From positions 10,292,001-10,356,000 of the forward strand of contig AP026546.1 in assembly GCA_026075535.2 (NCBI GenBank): a stretch of 64,000 nucleotides of DNA, read 5' to 3'. The stretch is from Tricholoma matsutake (Eukaryota; Basidiomycota; Agaricomycetes; Agaricales; Tricholomataceae). Shown here one piece after another: positions 21,144-31,548 of the stretch. Numbering within the stretch: position 1 is the stretch's first letter; each line of letters begins with the position of its first letter. The notes under the pieces are model-generated. The model was given only the letters and a program-made list of their open reading frames with translations. It was not told the origin of the DNA and did no database searches. Made by a program: the position numbers and the translations under genes.

Positions 21144-23004
21144 CTAGGATAGCATCAATCTCCACATGAGAGAAATGCAACCCAGAGCCATTTCATCAGC
21201 CAAGAGAGTGTCGAGAAAATTATTGTAGCCCATGCAAGAAGAATGATGTGGAGGAATCTCAGTTTTGGAAAAATGAAATGCATCATTGGAAATGGGAAAG
21301 CCTGATCGTAAATGGTGAACAAGATCTGGAAATTGATTTGTCAAACCATGAAGAAGTAATTCATGTTCAAAAGCAGATGCAGAATATGGCGTGATGATTT
21401 TATGAAGAAGAATCAGGTGCTGGTGCTCAACAGGAAAAGGTGAGGACAAAATGGTTGGCATCTCCACAGAAAGAGCAACAGTGTTCAATTCGGGCTTGGG
21501 AGCCATGACCTTTACATGCTCGCCTCCAATGTTGAATGAGATGCACAAGGAGATGTTATGGAGTTTCGAGAAAAGCCCCTTCCCAGAGCATCTGGAGAAA
21601 GTCACTTTGTTGTCTGGAAACACCTCATGACTGCAGGCACTAAAGTGATGTCTGACTCGAGAGCAGATGATGCACCCTGAGATGCCAGAAGATCCCAAGG
21701 TGCTAGAAAGAAAGGAGGAGGACGATGAAGAATGAGAGTAAGGCTTTCAGCCATGCACCGATGAATGAGCAACCGAGGAGCGCCCACCTCAATAGGGAGA
21801 TGGAGGGCGACACTCAACCAAGCTGACTGCTTGCTCCAAAACTGCCATTGACAAGAGGTCTACTCTGATGGACTGAAACTTAGTTCTGTATGATTTCTCG
21901 CAGAAAGCCCATGCATCCAGAAGGTAAGATGAGCGTTCTGAGATATCAAAGTGTTGATAAGCAGTGAAGAGCATACAAAAATCAGATTGAGATGTGATCC
22001 AGTCGAAATGAAGATGCCATCGAGAGTGAGAGTGGGGAGATGGTAGAGTATGGAGAAAGGAAAGATAATTCCTCCATGCTTCCTCCCAAAGCTCCTGAGC
22101 AAGGACAGCTTCACTCCCAAACTGTTCCATAGACATCAGATTCTCTGCCTTACCACCCAGGGGATCTGGTCGTTTCACATAGTTGAGAGAACTGCCAGCC
22201 AGATGCATCCTTTTCCAAGCCTCATTGGAAAAGAGAGTTAATGGAAGGTATACACATTTGTTGAGGAGAACCATCAGCTGAGGTGGAATTTGTTGATAAG
22301 CTGCAGAGTAAGTGGTCGACGCAGGTCCTTTGATGTTGGTGAAGAAGGGGTTTGAAGCTGTGGAAGAAGTGGAAGGTGGTGGAGCAGCACCTGCAACTGT
22401 CGATGAAGAGGTGGAGGAGGAGGCCAGGGAAGCAGAAACATGACATTGCAACAAAGGAGAGAGTTGACTGAGCAATAAGAGCAAATTGGGCACCAAAGGA
22501 GCATGTGAGACTGCTAAAGAAGTTGTCAATGTAACTATGGGAGCAGATGGAGCCAGGGAGCTAGTGATCGGTGGAGCAGGAGCAACAGACATGTCAGAAG
22601 TTGCAGGGATGTTGGTCTCGTTCGAAGACAAAGGTTGGTTGACAACCATTGTGGAGAGAATGGGTCCTAATGGAGGAGCGTTAGCCATAGCTGACAATGA
22701 AGACCGTGATGCCTGTAATCGGCAAAGGAAGGAGGGATTCTAAAGGTCCCAGAGCTGTGCATTTGGCCACTGAATCAGCATCCCTCTTCTTCTCTAGCTG
22801 TGCATGATCCAGATTGTGCTGTCCTATGGCACTGTTAAGAGCCACTAGAATGTCATGACTCTGGTTGAAAGTCAGAAAGAAGGTACGCTGGGCCTGTGAC
22901 AATGAAAGAGAAGGGTTCAGCATAGTCAGGTCATACTGTTGAACAGACTGAGCCATGGCCGAAGGTAGGATGTGTCCTTCAGTTCCTGAAGATTGTGGAG
23001 TCAT
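21144..23004 (-). pseudogene. Gag-like region of the DIRS-like element
   Basis: First ORF from ATG 23004 (107 codons) runs into a frame change near 22690. The next frame, 22697-21789, encodes a Ser/Thr/Ala/Pro-rich region then a Trp-rich globular part (ELWEEAWRNYLSFLHT, DFCMLFTAYQHFDISERSSY). A third frame, 21698-21144, has a zinc knuckle CIICSRVRHHFSAC (C-x2-C-x4-H-x4-C) and a second Cys cluster, then FEHELLLHGLTNQFPDLVHH just ahead of the RT. This arrangement matches the pre-RT part of mushroom DIRS-like proteins as I know them. It is broken by at least two frame changes. Confidence 0.65.
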
Positions 23005-23040
23005 TTTGGTTCTTTCTCAAAACAAATCACGTAGCATATA

Positions 23041-23213
23041 TGAACAAAAAATGTGCATAGGGGAAAGTTTCATATCGTTAAGTCTGGTAGAGTGATATAG
23101 CGAGAGGAAGGTTACAAACTTTCCCATGACTACAAAGCCATACATTTATTGTATCATGATTCCTCATTCTTTCGTTCCTCACTTACTCGTCACCTCTCAT
23201 TCTAAACTCCTAG
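23041..23213 (-). repeat. Split direct repeat A1 (5' terminus of the DIRS-like element)
   Basis: 173-bp partner of A2 (11620-11792), same orientation. It lies 36 bp upstream of the gag-like start at 23004, so it should hold the promoter of the element. Confidence 0.85.
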
Positions 23214-23671
23214 TATGTTGTGATTTCCAGATAAGCCATCTGGGGACCCCCCCTCCCCCCTTCCTTACCATATATAGTAATTGTTTCATTATGTAATCAT
23301 TGTATAAAATATTTCACTAGCACCTACATCGGCTCTTGCTAACCAGAAACTCTGTGTTTTGCAAGATATAAATCATTACTGAATTACCAACCAGCTTGGG
23401 ACATGCCACAGCACTGGTACATGGCAAAAGGAAGTCACTCAACCAACATGTGACCTGATTACTCAGCCCCCAGATAAGGAAAAATGTTACACATACTTGG
23501 TTTTTCACTGTGTTCTGATTCTCTCTCACTTTGTAGTGCTTAGATTGTGGTGAGAGAAGGTATTTTTATGCATAATGAAGCACATTGATGAGCATAAATC
23601 ATGATTACAAAGCCCAGATAAGGTCGCATGAGGCCCCCCCCCCTCCCCACATACTGCCTCAGAATCTGCTG
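23214..23671. other. Short intergenic stretch with C-runs
   Basis: Between the DIRS-like element and the Ulp1-type gene. Two C-rich runs (about 23248-23264 and 23634-23647). No coding pattern or RNA gene recognised. Confidence 0.4.
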
Positions 23672-25159
23672 GCAAGTACCCCTTGAATTGTTTATACCAG
23701 AAGATTTTTACAGATACACTTTCCCCAATAGCAAGGTTGCAGTCAAAGACTTTCTTGCTCTCAAACTACCAAAAGAAAGTTATGCATTGGTACATCCCTC
23801 AGCATCAACATGCTTCTCAACCCTCCCTGCAAATGATGATGTCAAACACCTTATCACAAGGGCTCTTCCATCACAAAACTTTGTCGAGGCAATGAGGAAG
23901 GAATTTGGACAAGCTCTCCTCGACGGTGCTGTATCTGTTGAGGATCCATCTTACAAGAATTTCCATTTACCTCTCTGGACTGTGCAATATTGGCATGAGA
24001 TATACAAGGTGGTTGACTCCCAGTCACAATGGAGAACATGCCTAATTTGGCTTGACTTGAACAGCAACATTACCGGCAGTGCAGATAGTGCAGGCATGGC
24101 TTTCAGTGCTGCCATGGAGTGGGAAGATCAAGATAACTGGAGCATCTATGAATACAACAACTCTCACACTTGTGTGTCTCCTTGGCAATGAGGAGATCTC
24201 TGGGAGCTTAATAGACATGATGACCATATTTGTCGACATGCGCAAGTCAAGACTCCAGCTGTACTACTGTCATTGAGCAGTTACAGTTCATGCACAACAT
24301 TGAGAAGGCCAAATCAGTTCATTACCACACAAACCCACTTATGAAATTCCTAAAATGGTTGGAAGAGCGATTCAAGAGCAGTGTTTTGCATGCCCTTTAC
24401 TTCCCAGTACACTTCAAGCAGAAATGGCACTGGCTTTCCTTCAAGATTGACTTCAAAAACCGCAACTAGCCTATGGTGAGCCAGGTTTTGATAATAATAT
24501 GTCGATAAGATCTGACTTACATGGCTTGAAAGGTGACTTGCTCTCACTCAGCAGAATGCCACCTCCAATGGAGATCATCTGTAAAGTCCAGTGGTGGTTA
24601 GAAGGTCGCTTTAACAGTCCCTTTGAGAATTTGGGTGATGTCTTATCACATGGTCATCAGCACAATGGTGTATCATGTGGTATGTGTGCAATAAATATGA
24701 TAGCGCACAATGCACTTGGTGATCCGCTGTGGACAACATCTCGAGGTGTAGCTGAGCATGTAAATTGGTTCAGCATTTTGTGCAGTTTGTACTTTGAAGA
24801 TGTGAGTTCACATAAAGCTCCCTATGAAAACAACCTTACTCATGATATTGTAGCTAAATAGACCAAGTCCTGTGCACTCCATGAGGTCTGAATCTAAACA
24901 CAAGCTCAAGAGCTCTCTGTTCCATCTGTTGAGTCTTTTGCAACCACAAGAGGATACACAAACTACATCAAGCAGATATACTCTCCCATCACTCTCGAAT
25001 GTCCTTAACCACATAGCCGGCCCCAACTTGATGCTGAGACTCCCATCTATTGTTAACACCAATTTTGTCGAACAAACTCCTCACTCCAAGTCATTTGATA
25101 CTATCCCCAAGTTAACAGCCAATGTTCAGTGACTGGTGGAGATTCAGACGATGTCAAAT
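23672..25159 (+). pseudogene. Ulp1-type (C48) cysteine protease gene, 5' part
   Basis: SUMO/Ubl-protease-like domain of the kind found in large numbers in agaricomycete genomes, often within transposons. Segments in order: an upstream domain to ~24050, ISGSLIDMMTIFVDMR (~24200), FPVHFKQKWHWLSFKIDFKN (~24400-24465, catalytic His in WHW, with the Asp expected downstream), and HQHNGVSCGMCAINMIAHNALGDPLW (~24655-24735) with the catalytic Cys in SCGMC. Frame changes at ~24190 and after the DFKN block may be introns or lesions; I could not place splice sites at all of them. The C-terminal tail is interrupted at 25160-25164 by copia element A. The same frame resumes at 36592. Confidence 0.7.
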
Positions 25160-25164
25160 GGATG

Positions 25165-25277
25165 TGTTAAATGACTCAGTATTATGATTGCCACCTACTT
25201 ACATCATCACCCTACATAGGGTCAAGATCAGGTCAGACATCTCTTCATCTTGACTTGATCTTGACCAGTCATTGACA
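25165..25277 (+). repeat. 5' LTR of copia element A
   Basis: 113 bp. It lacks a ~56-bp segment found in the 3' LTR. That segment lies between two copies of a CTTGACTTGATCT block, so loss by recombination between those short repeats is likely. Confidence 0.9.
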
Positions 25278-25290
25278 GGTTATGGGCCCT
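25278..25290 (+). promoter_or_regulatory. Primer-binding site of copia element A (initiator-tRNA anticodon-stem type)
   Basis: GGTTATGGGCCC directly after the LTR is complementary to the anticodon arm GGGCCCAUAACC of eukaryotic initiator methionine tRNA, not to a tRNA 3' end. Copia elements of flies and others prime from such a cleaved tRNA half. The same block follows the 5' LTR of element B. Confidence 0.75.
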
Positions 25291-25360
25291 GGCTTGCTCT
25301 ACTAAAAATTGTAATCACCAAAACAAATTTTTTCTCCCCCATCTTCCCCCTATTTGAACA

Positions 25361-26470
25361 ATGTCTGACAACAAAAATGACATCAACCACAAGAAGTTTC
25401 CAGAGCTAAAGCAAAAAGATGGTATCACAAATTATGGTTCTTGGGTTGTGAAAGCACAGCAGTGACTTACAACACTCGAGTTATGGGATGTTGTTGGGGG
25501 ATGACACAAAATTTCCCCCTATACCAAAACTAATCCATGCCAGAATTATCAAAGGGAAGAATGCACAAGGTTTCGAAGTTGAAATCCACCAACCTGGAAA
25601 TCAAACAGAGGTTGAAGTGGCAAACATTGCAGCACAACCATGGACAAAAAAGAACAGCCGCGCACTTGATCTCATCATCAACACAGTTCCAGATGAGATG
25701 TTATACCTTGTCAAACAAGCTACCACTGCTGCAGAGGCTTGGAACGCACTCAAAAGTGCACTTCAGCCTGCAAATAGCATCTGAGCACAGGCAATCAAAC
25801 AATGGCTGACTGCCTACATCTGTGAAGACACATATGACATCTCGACATGGCTTGATGACTGCCTCAAACAATATGATGACTTGTGTAACATGGATCTGAG
25901 CAACATGCCAGACAAAGAATTTGCATGCACCATCTTAAACAACATGCCAGTATCAACTCAATGGCAGACTTTTCTCTCCTACCTTTGTCAAGAATACTCA
26001 AAACATCCTGTTCATCCATCATCCATCAAAGTTGTAAACACGATCCATGAAGAGAATTGGGCACAACACAAAGATGACCTTGAAACCTTCTTGAAAGCTT
26101 TTACTGCAAAATTCCACGCTGACAACAAATGAAAATGAAACTTTGCATCAACAGGGATCATTGCCAACTTCCCTATGCAGAAACGCACACCCAGAGCTGA
26201 ATGACCCATCTGCACAGTCAAAGATTGTGAATGACCATGAGCCACTCATCTGCAGACTGTTTTGCCCACGGTGGTGGCAAACAAGGTCAATATGTGTCAT
26301 GGTACAAGGGACCACGTGACATTCATATCCTGAAAAATCAATGAGCGGCGCATAACACAACATCAAGACAGGTCATGTTCCACAGTCAAGTACAGGATGA
26401 ACAAACAACCGCCCCTATCACACAACCCAATACAGATCCTCCCGTAATCAATAATGATGATGAGGTCACG
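25361..26470 (+). pseudogene. Copia element A gag
   Basis: ATG 25361 begins a gag of the UBN2/copia type: FPELKQKDGITNYGSWV near the start, a TGA at 25464-25466 in place of Arg or Trp, ELWDVV, then TAAEAWNALKSALQPANS (~25720-25780), YDDLCNMDLSNMPDKEFACTILNNMP (~25875-25950) and FHADNK before a stop at 26130. Past several more stops the frame reaches NNDDEVT at the insertion point of element B and resumes as NILTQPAIW at ~33000. Confidence 0.75.
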
Positions 26471-26831
26471 TGTTGAGAATGACACCATGAGCGCATGCAA
26501 ATGCCATATTGCCAAATACAGATCTCAGCATGTTAATTGATGCATGTCCTATATTTAGCACATCCCTTTGATGCACATGTTTGTATCTGTGTCATGGATA
26601 TCTTTATACCATTCTTCTTTATCTAACCTGACTTGTATATATACAGTAGATGGATACCAGATCACCTCAGTCACTTATACAGAGACTGAGGTGAGTAATG
26701 ACTTATTATTTAGTAGCGATCAATTACTTACTGTACTTATAGTTCACTCTTGTTGTACTAGGTACAGTACTAATACAGCCACTTATACAGAGCTGAGTTC
26801 ACTCTTGTTGTACTAGGATTGATTTTCTACA
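26471..26831 (+). repeat. 5' LTR of copia element B
   Basis: 361 bp, TGTTGAGAATGACAC... to ...GATTGATTTTCTACA. Contains short internal duplications (CACTTATACAGAG; ACTCTTGTTGTACTAGG). Few differences from the 3' LTR once the fold-back insertion is ignored. Confidence 0.93.
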
Positions 26832-26842
26832 GGTTATGGGCC
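26832..26842 (+). promoter_or_regulatory. Primer-binding site of copia element B
   Basis: GGTTATGGGCC immediately after the 5' LTR, the same initiator-tRNA anticodon-arm complement as in element A. Confidence 0.72.
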
Positions 26843-27049
26843 ACTCCCATCGCATTTAGATGATGGTAGAAAATCTCCTAGCCACTCAGCGTTTACCTAT
26901 GCCCTTTTTGATCGGACCCCTAGATCACTTAGATCTCATATCACAACTTAATGGGATCAGACTACCTGACCTGTCTCCCTCCCCTTTGTCTTCTTTGACA
27001 TTGCCCTACTCGATGCTCACCTGCCATTACCACTTCTGCTTTCTACACT

Positions 27050-28065
27050 ATGGTTCCTGAAACAAACCCACCTTCTATTCCTCTCATCAAGTTGTCAGTT
27101 CAGTACTCAGGGGAGAAGTTGGACAAACTTAAGTCTAATTACAAAGAATGGTGCGAGGAAATCACAATTGCCCTCTCACTGAATGGACTCTATGAATATG
27201 TGACTGGTGATATTACCTCACCTACATCTACAGAAACCCGTGCTCTTGTGAACTGGGTGGCTAACTTGTGTCTCATGTATGCCTTTCTTGCTTCCAGTGT
27301 TTCCCCATCCGAGCGCCCATTCCTTGATATCAAGAAGGGCCCTGATGTAAATTGGAAAACTCTCCAAGATCATCATCAGAAGGAAGGCCCAGTCTGCCAG
27401 GTCCAATTGCTCCAACAAGCGCTTTCCATCCAGTGCTCAAAGGATGTGCCACTCCCCAAAATGGCGGAAAGGATTTGCACTCTCATTGAACGCACTTTTG
27501 CCATGGGGGACATAAAAGCCAACCTACTCTGTTGTATTGCCCTCCTTAATTCCCTTAGCGACAACTTCCCACATGCATGATCCATTATATCCCATGACAT
27601 TGCTGCCTCGACTGCCAGTTCCCCATATGGGTCAAAGGACATCCACATGTTCCTGGAGAATGAACAGTCTCTCCTTGAGAATGACCAGTGTCATGATTCT
27701 CACTCCACTATTGCACTTACTGCTTGGACCAAACCAAACAAAGCACCTAACATGCCCACTTGTGGGAATCCTGTCTGTAAAAAGACTGGGCATACTATGG
27801 AGTACTGCATCAAGCCTGGAGGCGGCATGGCCAGGAAGACCATCAATGAATCCAAAGCCACATGGAAGCTGGCGCTCGAGAAGAAAGCACCAGGTACTGC
27901 TAGCTCCAGGATCCCAATTATGGTAAAGGATGTCAATGGACATGCCTTCACAGTCATGGTCGATTCTGAATCCCCTGTGCCCATTGCCTCCCACCCAGAA
28001 TTTGCTGGCCTTGCATGTGATCCCCTTCCCACTGCTTCCATCAAAGAGGTTGAATACGAGGGATG
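27050..28065 (+). pseudogene. Copia element B gag
   Basis: The open frame begins with GTG at 27050, in frame with an upstream ATG near 27049-27052 that I cannot separate from it. It reads a copia gag: KLSVQYSGEKLDKLKSNYKEWCEEI then YVTGDI, VNWVANLCLMYAFLA, a TGA at 27578-27580 (HA-stop-SII, expected Arg), and continues as SSPYGSKDIHMFLENEQSLLE to a zinc knuckle CGNPVCKKTGHTMEYC at ~27760-27810. The segment VNGHAFTVMVDSESPVPIA follows. Ends TGA ~28065. Apart from the one TGA the frame is intact for ~1 kb. Confidence 0.8.
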
Positions 28066-28159
28066 AGGAGGAGGCATCTATGACTCTCGACTGGAACCAA
28101 CATACATCCATGCATACTGATGGCACGTTCACTGTCAAACCACTTACTCAGACCCATTG

Positions 28160-31100
28160 ATCTCACCTTTCACTGGATGAGCATCCCTTTATTGTTGACT
28201 CTGGTGCAACTGTACATATTTCACCTGACAGATCGGATTTCCTTACCCTTCGTCCGACTCAACCACGTACCATTAGAGGGGTGGGAGGTTCCTCAATAGC
28301 TGCCATCAGTGTCAGGGATATCAAACTCCGGATAGCCTGAGGTGCATCAATTCTCTTATGTAACACACTCTATATCCCAAACTCGACTGTCCGACTCATC
28401 TCCATAGGAGTATTGGCTGACGACTTGAATGTTGCCACACACTTCAATGACACAGAGTGTTGGATTACGGACAAGTCTACCGGTGCACTGGTTGCACGAG
28501 GATCCAGACTCTCCAAGAAACTCTACTCACTCAACCTCCACTCTGCTGCTGTTGACCATGCCTTTTCTGTACACAAATCCCCAAACTTGGAAACATGGCA
28601 CCACTGTCTTGGCCATGCCAACTACCAATCCATCTGGGATATGGCCAAAAAGGGGACGTTCACAGGTGTGCCTCTTGTTTCTTCACCAAAACCACCTAAG
28701 TGTGCTTGGAAAACAGACAAAGATGCCTATCCCAAAAAGATGTGAGGAGGGGCCTGGTCACAAGGCAACGAGGAAGTTGCAGAAAGTATGGGTTGATTTG
28801 TCAGGACCACATGCAGTGAAGTCTCATACTGGGAATTCATATGTAATGGATATAGTTGATGACTACACCTCCTTCCCTTGGTCAATACCCCTTCACAACA
28901 AATATGATTCTTTTCCTGAACTTAAAGCCTGGGAACTCACCCGAGAAACTGAAACAGGTCTTAAAGTTGAGATCTACATCACTGATAATGGGGAGCTTAA
29001 GTCACATGAAATGGAGGCCTGGTTGAAGACTCAGGGAATGGAACAACAATTTACCACTCCCCATACCTCTGCACACATTGGGCGCATCAAACATATGCAC
29101 AGGACACATGGCTAAGGCCTGTACAATGCAGATTTACTCTGGATTACCAGCATATTTATGGGACGAATTCTATTTAACAGCCTCCCATTTACACACAAAA
29201 ACCACTACTCGCTCCCTCAAAGGAACCACACCTGGGGAACTATGGTACGAAAGAAAGCCTGACTATTCTTACCTGAAAGAAATTGGTTGCCGAGCCTTTG
29301 TCCTTATCCCCAGGAAGGACAACCCTAAAATCTTTGAATGCTCCATTGAATGCATATTGGTAGGGTATGATTCAAAATCAAAATCGTATCAATGCTATGA
29401 CTGTGTGACACAAAAAATCCACAGTTCCTACCACATTAGATTCCTCGAAAGTCATGATGGTCACTCACCAGCACTGCCTACGCCTACCATGGAAAATGGG
29501 GGGGTCGAGACTGAAGACTCTACATCAAACTTCAGCCCCCTATCCCTGGATGATGAGGACAATGAAGACCCAGTTGTTGATTGCGACTCTCCGGACAGGG
29601 GCACTCACAATACAGATGTACAACAAGTCCAATCACTTACACCCCTCCTGCGTCACTCTTCATGCACACCCATTCCCACTGAGAAAAATCCCAGTGGTGG
29701 TCCAACTATTACCAGAACTGCTGCTGCTGTCAAAACATCCCAGGAAAGTGCCACACAAGTTAAGGAAGCACGACGAGAACAATGAGCAGCAACATTGGCT
29801 GCCAGGACCGATCGCCCACCAGATTCCATGATTGATCATGATTGTGATGTCATTGAGGAACTCTGACAATCACTCAATAACCTTGATCTCAGAGATCAAG
29901 CACATCAATTCCAGGCCCTGATCTTGGAGATGGGGGATTTTGATCCGGAATCACTTCAATTTGAAGATGATCCTCGAACATGGGAGGAGGCTAAGAACTC
30001 AGTTGATGCAGATCGATGGACAGAGGGATACATAGATGAGCTTCAATCCTTGAAGGATATGGGTGTTTACAAACTGATTCCCTGTGGTGACATTCCCAAA
30101 GGAAAGCGGATCCATAAAGGGAAACCAGTTCTCCATATTAAGTGTGATGAGACTGGGAAGGCTGTCAGGTGGAAGGTCCATCTGGTTTTCAAGGGTTTTG
30201 AACAAATCTATGGCAAAGACTATACTAAGACTACCTTACTGACCATGTGCATGGAGTTGTGGAGGATACTCCTTCATTTAGCAGCGTCCCTTGGTTGGGA
30301 TGCACAACAGATAGATGTCAAAATGGCATTCCTCTATGGGTTACTACCAGACGATGAAGTGCAATACATGGAACAACCTGCTGGATTTCAGGAACCCGGT
30401 AAAGAGGACTGGGTTTGGCAACTACAATGCAGTTTGTATGGCATGAAACAAAGTGGATGGATATGGAATCAAACCCTCAACACCCAAATGATAGATTGGG
30501 GGTTCACTCACTTATCTTGTGAATCCTGCATGTACTACCGCAAGTCAGACTCCGGGACTATTATCACAGCCATCCATATTGATGACTATCTGTCCATTGC
30601 AGACTCCATGAGCGAGAATGAATGCTTCAAGGATCAGATGAGGAAGGTATGGACAATTTCTGAGTTGGGTATGGTGCATTTTATTGTCAGGGTTGCTGTC
30701 ACCTGGGACAGGGCTAACAGAACTGTTGCGCTATCACAGACAGCGCTGATTGATGCAATTGTCGAGCAGTTTGGTCAAAAAGATGCCCATCCAGTATCTG
30801 TGCCTTTAGAGCCTGGTACCAAATTACGCTGTGCAGATCGACAATCTATATGTCCAGAGGACCTGGGTCAACTCAACAAGCTCCCTTACTGGTCACTCAT
30901 GGGTTGTCTACTCTATTTAGCCATCAGTACGCGCCCCGATATTTCTTATGCCATCCAGCAACTCTCGCAATACCTTGGTTGTTTTTCCTTTGTACATTGG
31001 CAGGCAGCCACTAGGCTAGTGCGTTACATCAAAGGTACCAGGGACCTTCAACTTCATCTTGGTGGTGATCAACCCGTATCCCTCCATGCATTTAGTGATT

Positions 31101-31256
31101 CTGATTGGGCTAACTGCCTCGATACACATCACAGTCTCCCTCGGTTCAGGTGCCATCTCCTGGACAGCACGTAAACAAAAGGTCATTGCAACTTCATCCT
31201 GTGAAGCTGAGTATGTTGCTGCTTTTGAGACAGCTAAGGAATGTATCTGGTTGTGA
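28160..31256 (+). pseudogene. Copia element B pol: protease, integrase, RT, RNase H
   Basis: Protease HPFIVDSGATVHISP at ~28190. Integrase zinc finger WHHCLGHANYQSIWDMAKKG at ~28600. Integrase core with Asp (VWVDLSGP, ~28795) and Asp (ITDNGELK, ~28985), but the position of the catalytic Glu reads IGRIKHMHRT (Lys for Glu). RT in the open frame 29924-31174: WKVHLVFKGFEQIYGKDY, QIDVKMAFLYG, and the active site IHIDDYL at ~30580 with both Asp present. RNase H part SDSDWANCLDTHHS then SSCEAEYVAAFETAKE (~31200). About six frame changes or TGA stops. Pol is better preserved than in element A. Confidence 0.85.
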
Positions 31257-31548
31257 ACATTACTTCATTCCATCAATCATCAGCAATCACCCCCGACAAT
31301 AATCTACTGCAATAACTCTGCTACCAAGACCTTATCTGAAGACCCTCTCCTTCATTCCCATGTTAAGCATGTTGACATCAAATACCATTTCCTTCATGAG
31401 TGCATCCAATCAAATGAATTATGACTTACCTATGTCAACACCCACGAGAATGTCATGGACATGTTCACAAAGGCACTAGATGTCAAACAATTCACTTACC
31501 TATGTGGCTTCCTTGGCCTCCACTAACTCAATTCCATGTGAGGAGGAG

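Larger units (their letters stand above)
11452..23213 (-). mobile_element. DIRS/Ngaro-like tyrosine-recombinase retroelement with split direct repeats
   Basis: Transcribed on the minus strand, from 23213 towards 11452. Order: repeat A1 (23213-23041), gag-like ORF (23004-21789), zinc-knuckle ORF (21698-21144), RT (about 21100-20066), RNase H (about 20040-19550), tyrosine recombinase (19257-18467 continued at 12475-12066), then repeats B1 (11919-11792), A2 (11792-11620), B2 (11579-11452). A ... B-A-B is the signature of Ngaro-group DIRS elements. These integrate through a circular intermediate using a tyrosine recombinase and leave no target duplication. The B1/A2 junction equals what would form if B2 were joined to A1, as the family model predicts. 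Interrupted by a Ty3 element (12481-18466) and a MITE (18691-19015). Net length without them is about 5.4 kb. Stops and frame changes show it is dead. No SGNH-hydrolase ORF was seen. Confidence 0.85.
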
